A stretch of 64,000 nucleotides of DNA from Cyathus striatus. Lineage: Eukaryota; Basidiomycota; Agaricomycetes; Agaricales; Nidulariaceae. Below, piece by piece: positions 35,217 to 47,735 of this stretch. Both the position numbers and the translations under genes were made by a program. The stretch's first letter is position 1. The number at the start of each line of letters is the position of its first letter. The stretch lies in the NCBI GenBank assembly GCA_025738555.1, contig JAOVFP010000003.1, positions 434,001 to 498,000 of the forward strand. The letters run 5' to 3'. Under the pieces are notes generated by a model, which saw only the letters and a list, made by a program, of their open reading frames with translations, did no database searches and was not told the DNA's origin.

Positions 35217-35640
35217 TACTATTGCAGGAATGATTGAAATTGATGAGAGCACTGCAGTAAAAAGGTTAATTTGTTAGTGACAACTAACAAGTTAATCCAA
35301 TTACTGTGGTACTAGTGATAAAACTGTTGAACTTGATAAATAGTACTACAGTGAGAAGGTTGATTTGTTAGTGACGACTAACAATTTAATCTAATTACTG
35401 TAGTACTGGTATTGAAAAACTGTTGAGCTTGATAAATAGTACTGTGGTGAAAATGTTAATTTGTTAGTGAAGACTAACAAGTTGATCTAATTACTGTGGT
35501 ACTAGTGATAAAACTGTTGAACTTGATAAATGGTACTGCAGTGAGAAGGTTAATAATTTGTTAGTGACGACTAATGAGTTAATCTAATTACTGTGGCACT
35601 AGTGATATAACTGTTGAACTTGATAAATAGTATATGTCAG
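35217..35640. repeat. 92-97 bp tandem repeat with one hairpin per unit
   Basis: Units begin at 35217, 35309, 35403, 35499 and 35596 (partial). Most carry an inverted repeat TTGTTAGT-loop-ACTAACAA. Flanking words: GATAAAACTGTTGAACTTG and ATCTAATTACTGTGGTACT. Confidence 0.85.
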
Positions 35641-35739
35641 TGGTGGCTGACGGACTCAAGGTACTGGCAGTAATAAATGTGGCAGTATACTCATGCTGGT
35701 GTAGACCAGGGTACAGTAGTCAGTAAGTAGAAATTGCAT

Positions 35740-35935
35740 AATGTAATACTACTGCAGGTTTAGAGCCCTGAAGTCTTCAGAATAATATAGTAGAAGACCA
35801 GATGTAGTTAGTAAGTAGAAACTGTGTAGTGTACTAAGTAGTTAATAAATAATGTAGTAGAAGATCAGATGCAGCTAGTAAGTAGAAACTGTGTAGCATA
35901 CTAAGTAGTTAGTAAATAATATAGTACAAGAAGCA
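35740..35935. repeat. Roughly 65-bp tandem repeat
   Basis: Units contain AGTAAGTAGAAACTGTGTAG and TAAATAATGTAGTAGAAGA; two to three copies. Similar words recur at 36440-36480 and 37225-37250, on both sides of the MITE that follows. Confidence 0.65.
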
Positions 35936-36503
35936 GGGACATTTCCCTATGCAAGATTCTCACAGATCCGACGAACCTCTCAGCTCTTGCTGAGTATGTT
36001 AACATGACTGGCCGACTCAAACAGACACTAGGTACAATACCACAATGGAAACCACCAAACAATGATGATGACTAGGAGTGGAGATGGGTCAAGAATGGGG
36101 GAGGGGAGGATCCCTTTTTGTTTTCAGTCACTCAGACATACACATGATGACTCGCACCCGGAACAACATGATTCAACGCACTGGCCACTGGCCACATCAC
36201 CAACACCATGGGGCGCACAGTCTGTGACGCCATCAGCCCAACCCTCCTGGTGTCCTGCCACCATGTAGACATCCCGAGTCATTAATATTGAGGTTGACGT
36301 ATGACACATAAACTATATAGTACTATACTCATTAGCCCTGCACTTTACCTTCTGCTAGGTAGACGCTACACTGTCGAGACATATGGCTCCCATTACTGAC
36401 ATTAAATACAGGATTTAAAATAAAATAAAAAAATAAAAATATAGTAGAAGACCAGATGTAGTTGGTAAGTAGACACCATGTAGTATTATACTGTAGTGCA
36501 GTG
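35936..36503. other. Intergenic; short A/T microsatellite only
   Basis: 36417-36440 is an A-rich AAAATAA run. No gene supported. Confidence 0.35.
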
Positions 36504-36511
36504 GTAGTAAC

Positions 36512-37195
36512 TAGTGTTGCCACGGTTTGACTCCACTCCACTTGGTTTGACTTTTACCAGTTTTATGGAGTTGACAGCGGAAGGGTCGAATCGAGTTGTA
36601 CCTGAGTCATGCACTCGACTTGACTTGCGACTAAGTCATTGACTTATATATAAATCAGGTGTTATTGAGGTTCTTACTAGTAAAACACACTCTGAAAGAA
36701 TATATAAATAATATATCATATTTTATACACATATGCAGAAACTTACAATGATTTTTGTGATATGGTTCATGTTTAAAGTCACAATTGTTGCGGAGAAAGT
36801 TGAAGGAATATAAGTGCTTATCACACAGGGCTGACATTGCATGTGTACACTTGGTGGTGGGCGCCTACCAGCAAGTTGCTAAAGTAAAGATATGATTCAT
36901 GACACAATATTCGTAAAATACCATAATTAAAGCTAAGATTGCGTAGAAATTATCCTTCAATTAAAATGTGTGCTATATTGACTTGATACGCAGAAAATGC
37001 CACCATACGGGGCAGGCTGTGCTGGAAAGGTGATGAGACTTTTTGTGCAACTTAAAGTGACTAAGTCGACTTCGAGTCGACCTCATCTGGAAGTCGGGTC
37101 ATGAGAACTGGAAGTCAACATTGTCAACTCAGCTCGACTTTTTTCGGTCCCACTTGTATGGTTCGCAGTTTTCGAGTCGAACCGTGGCAACACTA
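36512..37195. mobile_element. hAT-type MITE
   Basis: 684 bp with inverted ends TAGTGTTGCCACGGTTTGAC (reverse complement of the right end TAGTGTTGCCACGGTTCGAC) and an exact 8-bp target duplication GTAGTAAC (36504-36511 and 37196-37203). The TAGNG start and 8-bp duplication are hAT signatures. No transposase inside. Confidence 0.9.
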
Positions 37196-37395
37196 GTAGT
37201 AACTAATGGCTAGAACCAGCATATTCGTAGTCAGTAAGTAAAAACCATAATCCATGCAGTGAACTGTATTATAGTGTAGTGTGGCAGTAGCCTTGCGGTC
37301 TTCAGAATAATATACTGTTGAAGACCGGCAGGTAGTAGTCATTAAGTTGAAATCACTTAGTATAATAATGTAATAATGGTGTAGTGTGATAAAAG

Positions 37396-38973
37396 GGGCA
37401 GCAAGAAATTTCCGGGCACGCACAAAAGTGAGCGTGAGTTGAGCGTGCACGCTCAGGGTCTGCGCATGGAAATTCGACCCTGAGCGTGAATAATATATAC
37501 TTGAGCGTGAATAATATTTAAGTGAGCATGAAGCAATATAAAATTGAGTGAGAAGCTATATGTTGTCATCAATATAATCATAAAGATATACTGTAGCATG
37601 TCCTCGTAGTCTATCCAAAAATAATTATATATCATACACCCAGTTTAAGCATGAGCGTGATAGATATTTCTATTCACGCTCATGCATATTTACCATAAAT
37701 TGTCCATGAGTGTTATATTCACGCCCGCACTCGATTTGCTTGAGTTTGAGCATGAGCGTGGTAGGAATATTTATCACGCTCATGCATATTTACTGCTGCT
37801 TGCACAGTATAGCGCGTGCGTGAGTATTATATTCACACTCATGCTCGATTTACTTGAGTTTGAGCATGAGCATGATAGGTATCCCTATTCACGTTCGTGC
37901 ATATTCCCAGCAACCAGAGCGCGAGCGTTGATAAGAATATATATACGTGTTTACTTTCAATTTAAACAAGTTTGGAAGTGAGCAGGAAATGATGAGCGTG
38001 GATATTCTGCATGAGTGTGAATAAAAGGGCTATCATAAATCAACACCTCTTACATTAATTACTTGATTTACTATTGCATGTATCTAACGAATATATCAAA
38101 TAACTTACAAGTAGTACTGACTAATGGAATGGGATAGATCATGTAGGCATGAATATAATATCCTATATGTAAATTCACGTTCATACTCTATTAATCATAA
38201 GTGTGATATGTCAATGATATGCATTGCTAAACCGCATACCATTTAAATTGAGATAAGCGTAAGTGTGAATAGATTACCCTATTCACACTCATGCTCATGG
38301 TCAAATTCATCATAATTGAGAGTGAGTATGTGCATGAAGTGAATGCTTATTCACGCTCACACATAAGTATTACAGTTTACACCTGGATTGAAGTGTGTGT
38401 GTGTCCGTTGTGCTTAGTAGTACTTACTACTCCACCCATGTGTAAGTGTAAGTTAAGTCAAAAGATAAATATATTATTTAATCTTATAAAAATAAATGCT
38501 CACATCATGAGCTTGAAGTAAAGACCTTGAGCATGAATTGACAGACCTTGAGCGTGAAAACTCAGACCCTGTGCGTGAAAGTGTGGACCCTGTGCATGAG
38601 ATGTCGACCCTGAGTGTGAAATACAATCTTGAGCGTGATGTGAGCGTGCACGCTCAATGCACGCTCACACCCTGAGCGTGAAAAATGAGCATGCACATAC
38701 AAGTTTGAGCGTAAAATATAAAATTTATTCTTCAATATCTGACATTCCATCTCACTTAAAAACCTTACTTGCAGTAACAATAAGACTACAGGAGTACAAA
38801 AAAAGTATATATACTTAATTTACATTGTGTTTCGACCCAAAAATAGGCCATTTACAACTAATATATATACCTTGAGTGTGACACGCTCACTTTTGTGCAT
38901 GAAAATTTGGCCTTGAGCATGGCACGCTCAATCACGCTCACTTTTGTGTGTGCCTGGAATTTTCTATGTGCCC
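37396..38973. mobile_element. Second copy of the 1.6-kb GGGCA-ended TIR transposon, inverted
   Basis: 1578 bp. The left end GGGCAGCAAGAAATTTCCGG matches the right end of the copy at 11080-19399, and the right end read inward (GGGCACATAGAAAATTCCAG) matches its left end, so orientation is reversed. Dense TGAGCGTGA/TCACGCTCA motifs fill both subterminal regions. No target duplication is visible here, in contrast with the other copy. No coding capacity. Confidence 0.85.
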
Positions 38974-39213
38974 TCTTCAAATTAATTGTAACATTGAGGT
39001 GTGTTGCATATTACATTTTGCAGTAATATCGTGAATTAACTGATTTTCCTATGTTAAGTTCTTTGCCGATATGCCATTGCACATCGAAGTTTCGATTTAT
39101 AGAGCTACAACAGAAGAGGGAATAATATTACTGAACAAGATGAAAGAAAAGGTTGAGAAATCAAATTATAAAATAGATAATAGAATTGTGTTGGCTTGTA
39201 TTTGGAATGTAGT

Positions 39214-40212
39214 TTAGCTTCGCTCTCTATGTAGGCTATTTACAAGTACTATAGTTTTGGACTGTATACCAAAAGTCCCAGCAGGCTGTCTGTAGAAAGG
39301 TACATGTGCCTGAACTTGGTCAAGGGAGGTCACTTGATACTCAGCAAAAAATAAGTCATATACTAGGCCTGCTAAAAGTCCAGGTCTTGAAGTGTAAGGG
39401 TTTTTCAATGAATCTTTAGCATAAAGTGGGATTGGTCTGTGAAGCAGTAGAAAAATTTGCTCAACTCCAGAGACATCTAATAGGTAGATTGATTCAATAA
39501 ATCCATGCAATATGTTGTTTTCATCAGCAAAGCTAACAGAGCTATTACCAGCATGAGTGGAATGAGTTGAGTAAGTGTGATGTTTAAATGTAGTTGAAGA
39601 GAGTGATTTTGCCTATGGAGACAATACATTTGCACTGGATGGATGAGGAAATGCACAGTGGTGGCATATTTGGTGAGTGGAGTGAAGATTGATATGTTGA
39701 AATATAAGATCATATTCTTCAGATGAAATCATGTGGTCCCAATCTGAAATGGAAGTGTGCATGCTTTCAGACCTGAAAATCTTCAATGCTTTCTGAAGAA
39801 GATTAAGTGGTGTTATTGAATTGGGCTCTTTTGGAGGAGCTTGAAAAATATGACCAATTAAACCTTGAAATCAGCCTTGACGGCATACTTGATGTAGCAT
39901 TGTGTAGTCTAAGTTACCTGAGTAACAGCAATTTAATTGATTTCTCAAACAATAATTATTAAAGTAACTCATGAAGATGGCCATTTGTTTTAACTTTCTG
40001 TAGTCTTCCATTATGCTGCTCACCTTGAAATTCACTAGGTATTATAAGTGGTCCCCAATACTTTAGTAATTCACTGATATGCATTGCATAGTGGTGATTT
40101 GGACATGATCGAACTTGAGGGAACAACAGTGCTGAAGATTGACAATACTGTATATAGTTTTCTCTGAAGGAATCCACATGTCCAGGAGATATTCGGTATG
40201 CACAGGCAATAT
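39214..40212 (-). pseudogene. Tnp2/Plavaka-like transposase, C-terminal part
   Basis: Minus strand. Pieces in order: SPGHVDSFRENYIQYCQSS, HHYAMHISELLKYWGPLI, a long stop-rich middle, then PAGTFGIQSKTIVLVNSLHR and the natural stop near 39214. The HHYAMH..ELLKYWGPL..SEF..E..NG block is characteristic of Tnp2-type (CACTA-related, Plavaka) transposases of Agaricomycetes. The broken end at 40212 abuts the 8.8-kb element, and the other half of the gene resumes at 49043 with the same 6-bp duplicated target. Interrupted by stops and small indels, so non-functional. Confidence 0.8.
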
Positions 40213-40329
40213 TATGAGGGTCAAAGTGCACATTTATTGTGCCACACAACTTTTTTGGTGAGCACGCAACTTTTTCGGGGGGTTATTCGGTGCAACTTTA
40301 TACACGAGGCCACAACTTTTTTTCAGTGC

Positions 40330-41430
40330 AATTTATTAATAGGCAAAGCCCTACTTTTCCACTTGCCTTCCCACTAATCAATGCCAAATGAAACAAGTAT
40401 ATTAATCTAGCCAGTGAAGGGGTGACAAATTATTAGAGTTAATAAAAGAATGTATAAATTTTAAAACTACATGACTTCTCATGCCCTATGGATACTACAA
40501 CATACAGCTACGTATATTCACTGTCTCTCTGTGAACACCACTAATTACTAACTAACACTTCATTCCACATAATAACCCTTGTCCGCTTCCTAACCAGACC
40601 TCACTCAATGCAAACCTACAACTTGAATGGATGCCATGTTAACATGACGAAGTGGGTAGATATGAGTTTCACACCAATGGTACATTCCTGTTGATTAGTA
40701 TATGCATAATATATGCAGGAGCATGCTGGAATAAAGAAAGTTAGTTGAAAAGATTGGTTGGTATGAATCTGATGAACGTACCAATCAATGGTAAAATGGG
40801 ACACGAAGGAAGGCATAGGCTGAGAGAGGAGAATAGTAGGAAAGTGCTCACTCAATGCCATAAGTGACTGCAGTACATATTGGGTGCTGCGCCATTAGCA
40901 GAGATCCAAGTGGCATCAGACATGTTGCAACCAACATGATCCACAGCAAACAACTCTTTGCATATCTTCTGTTCTTCTACACACCCCAAATAGCTGCATC
41001 CTCCCCATCAATGGCAGCTCCAATACAGTTTGAGCCCACAAGGGGAGCCTATAAAGGGAACTGCAAACATGGCTTAGTGATCTTCTGCATTGTCAACATT
41101 GGTGGATTCCAATGCTTTGAAGTGGAGGTGATAAATGGGATGGTGTATTTCGATGAGTTATGATGATGGTCAACAATAGTATATATAAGGGGACATGTGC
41201 TGCATAAGTGGAACAATCCAATAGAGGGCACAAAAACAATATAAGTTCAACTAAGAGCAGGTGTTAAGTAATTTACAAGAAGAACACATTGAACATACCA
41301 TTCCATAGATATATATGTCAACTCCCTAAAGGAACTTCAAGCAGCAACAAACTCATGAATGAGCAGCATCACAGCCTGACAGGGGAAGTTGGAAGTTGCA
41401 GAAGCTGGAAGTTAGAAAGCGTCGCATCTT
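40330..41430. other. Left interior of the 8.8-kb element, unidentified
   Basis: Protein-like but broken frames on both strands (for example minus 40860-40616 and plus 40864-41163). No family recognised. Confidence 0.3.
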
Positions 41431-41452
41431 GGTTGCATCACAGTCTCCTTCC

Positions 41453-41633
41453 CAGACCCTATAGGATGTCTCGATCCTAGAGCAGTACACAATTTTTGAT
41501 CCAAGTTTGTAAGGTAATAAGTAAAATATTTAAGCCATTGTAATCAACCAATCATATTGTTTGAATCGATCAATTCCCTTTTTGGAATTGGGTACTTTGA
41601 ACTTTAATTCAGTGAGACATCCTATAGGGTCTG
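41453..41633. mobile_element. 180-bp MITE-like repeat, copy 1
   Basis: 181 bp with inverted ends CAGACCCTATAGGATGTCTC / GAGACATCCTATAGGGTCTG. The interior is homologous to the reverse complement of 42836-43015, and the homology continues about 20 bp outward on both sides. Confidence 0.8.
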
Positions 41634-42835
41634 GCATATAACATATACAAACACCACAGCCACCTTGATGGCCAGCTCGCCGACATCACTCTGAGTATGA
41701 AAGTAAATGCTCAAGGGGGGAGTTGCATTGACGTGTGTCAATTTCATTGCAATCTGTATGACTCCAATCCCTTCAGTTGTCGACATTCGAAGCAAAATAT
41801 TTGACACATTTGGTATATGGCAGTGTTTCTGGCAAAGAAATGTGGTGAGGCTGCCCTCAAAAGTGATAGTGAAGCTATTTCAATCATTGGAACAAGCCTT
41901 GGGAAGATATGCTGCTCATTTTCTGTCCAGAAGAAAATATACTTATTATAATCACAGGGAAGCAACATATAGAGTCACTGAGTAAAACAGGAAAGAATGG
42001 CATGTTCATTGGGAGAGAGTTGAGACACTGCTACAACTACAAGCTTGTTTGAACTTGGTCAGTACACACAAATACAAGTTATAGTGGGTACTAATTACAC
42101 CTTAGGCTACCGAAAACTTTGAATACAAAATGATCATTGTTAGTCCCAAGACAAATGAGCTCTTACCAAAAGATATACCAATAGCTTGGTAACTACTAAC
42201 ATCTGCAACACTTCTGAGAACCAAAACACATTCTGAATGAAGTCTAAATGAAGTTTGCAATATCCTATGGCCAATCTTGCTTCTATTTGACAGTAGACTC
42301 AATGTTCCAATATTTGTTTCAGCATTCAAAAGATATTGAGCCCTCTGTCAAAATTCGAGGTCTGGAAGTTCATTCTAAACAATTGGAAAGTTAGAGATCC
42401 ACCACCCCTGCTGAAGTTTCTTGTTTTCTTCAATAATATCAGCATGTCTATACCTGCTCAGGGCTTTTTAAGTTTCACCTGCATATCAGGAAAAATCTCC
42501 TGATATTCCTGATGACTTCAAGGAGGACAAAGTACAGGGTTTATTATTTACTGATGGTGCGCACTTGTGGAGCAGTGGAACAGTGTATAGTACAGATTTG
42601 TTTGGGATGGTCAGTGTCGCAATTGAATAACTAAGCTCATTAAATGTTCTTGTAGTCTATGTTGTCCACCATCATTGTCGTCATGAGTTATGTATGGATC
42701 TCTTTAATCGATGCAAGGTGATGCTAAGTAATGCTATTGAAACTCTTGATGCGTCATCTGTTTTTGGAAATGGTCAATTCAAACTCAGCCTCTGCAGTGG
42801 TCAGCTCGACCCTCCTATTTGTATATGTTATATGC
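41634..42835. other. Spacer between the inverted MITE-like repeats
   Basis: A plus-strand frame at 41707-41985 and a minus-strand one at 41807-41622 look weakly coding, as does 42694-42835 plus. I recognise none of them. Confidence 0.25.
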
Positions 42836-43015
42836 CAGACCCTATAGGATGTCTCACTGAATTAAAGTTCAAAGGTACCTATTTCCAAAAAGAGAATGAT
42901 CAAATAAAGTGATATGATTGGTCAATCAAAACTACTTAAGAGTTTCCTAAATAACTCATGAACTCGGAATAAAAATTGTGTACCACTCTAGGATTGAGAC
43001 ATCCTATAGGGTCTG
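42836..43015. mobile_element. 180-bp MITE-like repeat, copy 2 (inverted)
   Basis: Reverse-complement partner of 41453-41633, including flanks (AGTCTCCTTCCCAGACCC on one side, GGCATATAACATATACAAA on the other). The pair therefore forms a larger inverted repeat of about 230 bp per arm. Confidence 0.8.
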
Positions 43016-44049
43016 GGAAGGAGACTGGTCGCATCAGTTGCACGCCAGTGCCATGCTGGCAACAGAAGCTCCTGCCAAACAATACCAATAAATGTGTACA
43101 CAGCTACATACAAGATATATCACATGTACATACTTATGTTTGTTGACTTATCCCAGTGCCATGTGACCGCCTGTCAGTGTCACATAATGTGTAACTTTGC
43201 AAGATGTCCATTCGTGATTCAGGACTTCTCTCTGCTCACTTACTTCAATTGACAGCTGTTCCACCCATGATGTACTGAAGCAGCACATACATATAGTATT
43301 AGGTATCTATTCAACTCCTCTTCAGCAAAAACAACTTTGACTGATCATATGTTTCTATATTTCTACAGGCTGTCATTGTATATCTGAGCCAGTAAGGATA
43401 AATATGGGCAGCATTTGGGTGAAGGACTCATGCATATAGTTTAGCTAAGATGTGTTTATATTCTACTTTGAACTCCCCTAATGTTGTACATTTAATTTTT
43501 GTGTTGTTCTCCTTCTCACAGTGCAAAAGCATACATACAAAGCTATGCAAGTTAAAAGTAAATACAAACATGCCTCCTCACCTCCCCCTCTTCCTCCTCC
43601 CCCCTCGTTCTCGGGACAGATGAAAAACAACACCTTACACATGTGGAAACCCCCACCACACATGTGGTTGAGTAAATTCACACATTCCCATGTGAATTTC
43701 CACACATTGCTAAGTCAAACTACACATTGCTAAGTGCTTAGTGAGTAATTATATTATATGTAAGTATATTAGAAGTATATTAGTCACGATTTACGAGAGG
43801 TTGATGACATGACTCAAGTGCACTGCAGACCAGAGTATAACTCGGGCCATGAAGGCTCTAGTCATGTGACCTGGGCAAAGGGCGATTACACAATTCAACA
43901 AGTGGGTGCAGTAGTGCAATACAAAGGGAGAGTAGAAGAGCTTGGTGGAGGAGGCATTGGGAGAGCTTGGAGAAAAGACCAAGCTAGAGGAGTTCAAAGA
44001 GAGGTGAGAGTGGTAAACAAAAGTAGGTGTACGTTGACCCTAGTTTGGC

Positions 44050-47000
44050 CCTAGTTCTCTCGCAACACACTTTGCCTCACTCTCCTCCATTGTGTATTGC
44101 TTGCCCAGAATGATAGCCAGTGGGCCATCAGACCACATTCCATGAATGTAGCACTCAGTAATGGGTAGTGCCTCATTCTCTTTTTGGAGCAGTTGGAATA
44201 CACCTATGAAGTATCAGGCTGCTGCTGTGAATGAATATATATATATGCTTACCATTTATACCTAGGCCACCAGGTGAATGTTCCACCTTCATCTTTGTAA
44301 TTAAATCTTTCTTCTGTCATTGATCCATAAGACTATCATCAAAGAGGGCAGGAGTCTTTCCATCTAAAATGACCTTTGTTGAAGATGCTATCATGCCTTG
44401 TGTTAGTTTTAGAATTGGCTATAATATTGCTAAGAACATATACCATTCTCAATGCTTTGAACTGATGCCCCCCAAATACCAGCAGCCAGAATACACTCAC
44501 AGTAGATGTCCTTTACCTCATAGGACAGCCTTGTGTGTGGCATGAGTGGGTGATTATGCCTGAATTGAGATTCAGGTTTATGAATAACTACGGTCATTTG
44601 AATCAGCTCATCATGAGGGACAAACATAGTCCTATAGGCTTTGCATGGATGTTGCTTCATTTTGCTGAGAGCTGCCTTTCCATTAACAATGTGTGCATAC
44701 ACTATAATAACATGTCAAACACAAGGACCCAGAATTAAAACAATAAAACACATGGCAATGTTTACATGACCACCAATTTTTGCTGAGATAATATGTGGGC
44801 AGGGATCAGTGTCATGAACATTAGAGCCTGAAACACAGCCCGTATCAAACAGTGAGATAAGTATATCTTCATCAACAAAGTTCTGAATGGACAATGCTTG
44901 ATGCCAACAGTCTTCTGGTGTCCATTTGCTACAGCCAATAAAGAATCAAGAGCTAAGAGGTTAGAGATGTTTACAACGGGGTGATAGTAGCTAGATTATG
45001 TAATAATAACTACTTACTCCTAAAACAACGTAATGGGGTGGCGAGTTTGGAGGGAATTTTGCAGAAGATCGGTATTAAGGATGCTTCCGGGCAAAAGGGG
45101 GTGGAAGGGGGATGTATAGGAAGGTTAAGGAATAACTAAGTAGTGGTTAGATAACGTCTCTGGCTATGTACGAGGCAAACGCGCGATTCTCTATGAGTTT
45201 GTGGTTTCTTCTTACTAGACTCAAATCAAATTACTAAACAATGATCTCGGAAAATACACTTTATTTCACTACACTACGTCAAAGTACTTTATAACGGAAG
45301 CTGCGCGGGGGATAGCTTCCTGTACATGGCAAAACTCGTCTACTTTATATACTGCTGGAAATATGGTGGCTGAAGGTACTGTATAGCTACTGGGTAGTTA
45401 CATTCGGGGTACTAGGCATGGTAAACGACGTCACTGACAAGGGAAAGCCGTACGCTCACGGAGCGTGCTGGACAGGGGGTCGCGCGTCTGTCATAGGAGG
45501 TTGCGCGACGGGGGATATGGCGCCGCGCGCGTTCCTTCGGTCGGGACGGGATTGGCTATACGCAGATGTGCTAAGAATAGCGCAAGGATCTATCAGGGCT
45601 CAGGGCTTATTACTTTAATTAAACACGCATCGCTTCGCCGGTTACTCCGAGAGAAGTCGATCAGTTGGCTCGGGGTTCCGGGGTTTGCCGAGGCGTCTAG
45701 TGAGGCGCTTCGTCGTCGCTTGCTTCTCTTGGGCAGTGATCGCATTCGCTCACGTGACCTTCGCGCGTTGTTTAGACGTGTTCTGGCTGTTATCCATTTA
45801 GTCGCTGAGTTTAGCGCCGCTGCTTTATCTGTCTCTTCTGCATGTAGTACTACCTTAGGCTTGGTCCTATTCACACCCTTGGTAAGTGTACTTCTTAGTA
45901 CTTTTAACTGGCAGCTCGGGTCTCACTCCAATTCTGTAACTAACCCATGTTTGTTACCATTTGGTGAGTACTAATTACATGTATAGAAAAAGCTAAAATC
46001 CACGACTATAGGTAGTGTACGCCCGTCAGGCGTCTCAGAGCTGTCACCAGCTTGGTGCTATTTTAAACATTAAAACTTGCTAATGTAATCACAAGTTTTG
46101 CATACCTGTCGCTGTAGCCTCATGACTGGTTTTCCATCACATGGCTTATTCTTTCGGATTTTAGAGTATAACAATGGCCATTGTGTGTTAAGAACATGGT
46201 AATATCTAATATTGCTTGCTCAGTAACACAATATGCAGACCACATATAGAAAAATGACATACATTGTTGTTTGCTTTGCAGGTGAAGCTCCTTCCATTTT
46301 TCGAGTATTCAGCTGAGCATCGATGAGTTCCTTACTCATATCATGGTCCAGTTCATGACGATTAACACAAAGAAGATCTTCGTTAGCATGTGTGCATGCC
46401 CAAACACCTTGGCAAGATAGATGTGAGCAACGACAGAGAACTTCACTAGATCCAAGTATATTAAGGATATTTGTGGAAGAATCTGAGTGCCCGCTGGTAC
46501 CCTGCCATGAATCCCTGTCCTGCAAAAAGTGAACTATGAGTGTTAAATTGTGGTGGTGTGGGTACTTAAAGCATACCTTATTCTTTATTAATGTGTCAAT
46601 TCAAACCAGCTTTCCCTCCTCATCCCTAATGTTGTATTTCTCATCACTAAGATCAAGAACATATGCAGTTGCCTGCTGCGGAATAGGCCAGGCTGTAGGG
46701 ATACCCTTCACATACTTGACAACTTCTACATCAACACGTTTGTTGATAGCTGTCAGCCTGGAAATGACCTTAGTGGTCCTGACATCGTCATCCAACCAAA
46801 CAGTTGGCATTGTATCTGAATCAATGCTTAGATCGTCATCTGATTCAGATGCATCTGAATTGACAGGGTCCAGAGAAACAATGCTTTTGACATCTATCAC
46901 AGGATATCAGTATTCATATTTTACTCAGTCTTCAAATTTACTCACCAGCATCAGAATCCAAATCTTCATCTGAAGAATCCAAAATCTCAATAACTTCCTG

Positions 47001-47431
47001 ACTATCCCTCCTGGTTACACGAGTTCTAATTGAGATGGTAGGAGGAGGCAGCACTACAGTTAGATCAACTGACTCCAGTTTGACTTCCACTGGCTCAGAT
47101 TTGACATGTGCATGTGAAGATTCTATTGGGGTTGCTGACAGCATGGGAGAAGAAGCAGGTGATGATGTTACTGTGAGGCCTGATGTGTCAATCCACCCCG
47201 GTCTTCCATGAACTCTTGTAGAATTGAGACATTCACCCAATCATTCTTGCACAACATGGCAGCATTACTCTTGATATAATCCTTCATAAAGGTCTGCAAA
47301 TGCAAAGGCAATCAGTGATGTAATAATATGATGGTCTATTCACTTACATAGTTACAGAAATCCCTGAGAACATGATTTGGGACATTATTGAGGAATTTCT
47401 GGTCATGACCAGGACATGTTGCAGGAGGCAT
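44050..47431 (-). pseudogene. MULE transposase relic lacking the DDE core
   Basis: Minus strand, start MPPATCPGHDQKFLNNVPNH at 47431; exon 1 47431-47348, then TFMKDYIKSN after a 54-nt intron. An acidic stretch follows (DSSDEDLDSDA, SDASESDDDLSIDSD), then RCSHLSCQGVWAC, FFIGCSKW, CPHIISAK and HPCKAYRTMFVPHDE...FRHNHPLMPHTRLSYE, the zinc-chelating FLYWCH/WRKY-GCM1-like N-terminal region of Agaricomycete MULE transposases. The match runs as far as LQKENEALPITECYIHG (about 44190) and stops before the catalytic DDE domain, which is missing. Premature stops are TGA. A solo LTR splits it at 44955-46037. It cannot make a working transposase. Confidence 0.7.
44955..46037 (-). mobile_element. Solo LTR, CpG-rich
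   Basis: 1083 bp with a 5-bp target duplication GAGCT (44950-44954 and 46038-46042). Read on the minus strand it starts TGAGACGCCTGACGGGCGTA and ends CTAACCTCTT, so the 3' dinucleotide is TT instead of CA. High GC and many CpG sites against a CpG-poor host MULE suggest a recent insertion. A 169-codon frame (45465-45974, plus strand) lies inside but is probably chance, as it is antisense to the LTR. Removing it rejoins the MULE reading frame. Confidence 0.7.
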
Positions 47432-47589
47432 GAACAATGGATACACTGAAAGTTTGACAACAAAAAAAAACCCCTCTCAACAGGTGTCACACATAACACC
47501 TGTGACTATTATATTTAATTACTATTATTGAAATAATTCTAGTTCTTATTTAAACACTCTTCCACTCGATCTTATTTCCACATGTGTGG

Positions 47590-47735
47590 CCCAGACTTTC
47601 ACACATGTGGCTGGAACTTCCACATGTGTGGCTGGAACTTCCACATGTGTGGCTGGAACTTCCACATGTGTGGCTGGAACTTCCACATGTGTGGCAGGAG
47701 CTTCCACACATGTGGTGGGGGTTTCCACATGTGTA
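47590..47735. repeat. 21-bp tandem repeat (GGCTGGAACTTCCACATGTGT)
   Basis: About five near-perfect copies, each with the palindrome CACATGTG, at the right end of the MULE. The left end has only two such palindromes. Confidence 0.85.

Noticed and set aside
45465..45974. 169-residue frame rich in Arg and Leu
   Set aside because: Lies within, and antisense to, the solo LTR; GC-rich DNA has few stops by chance.
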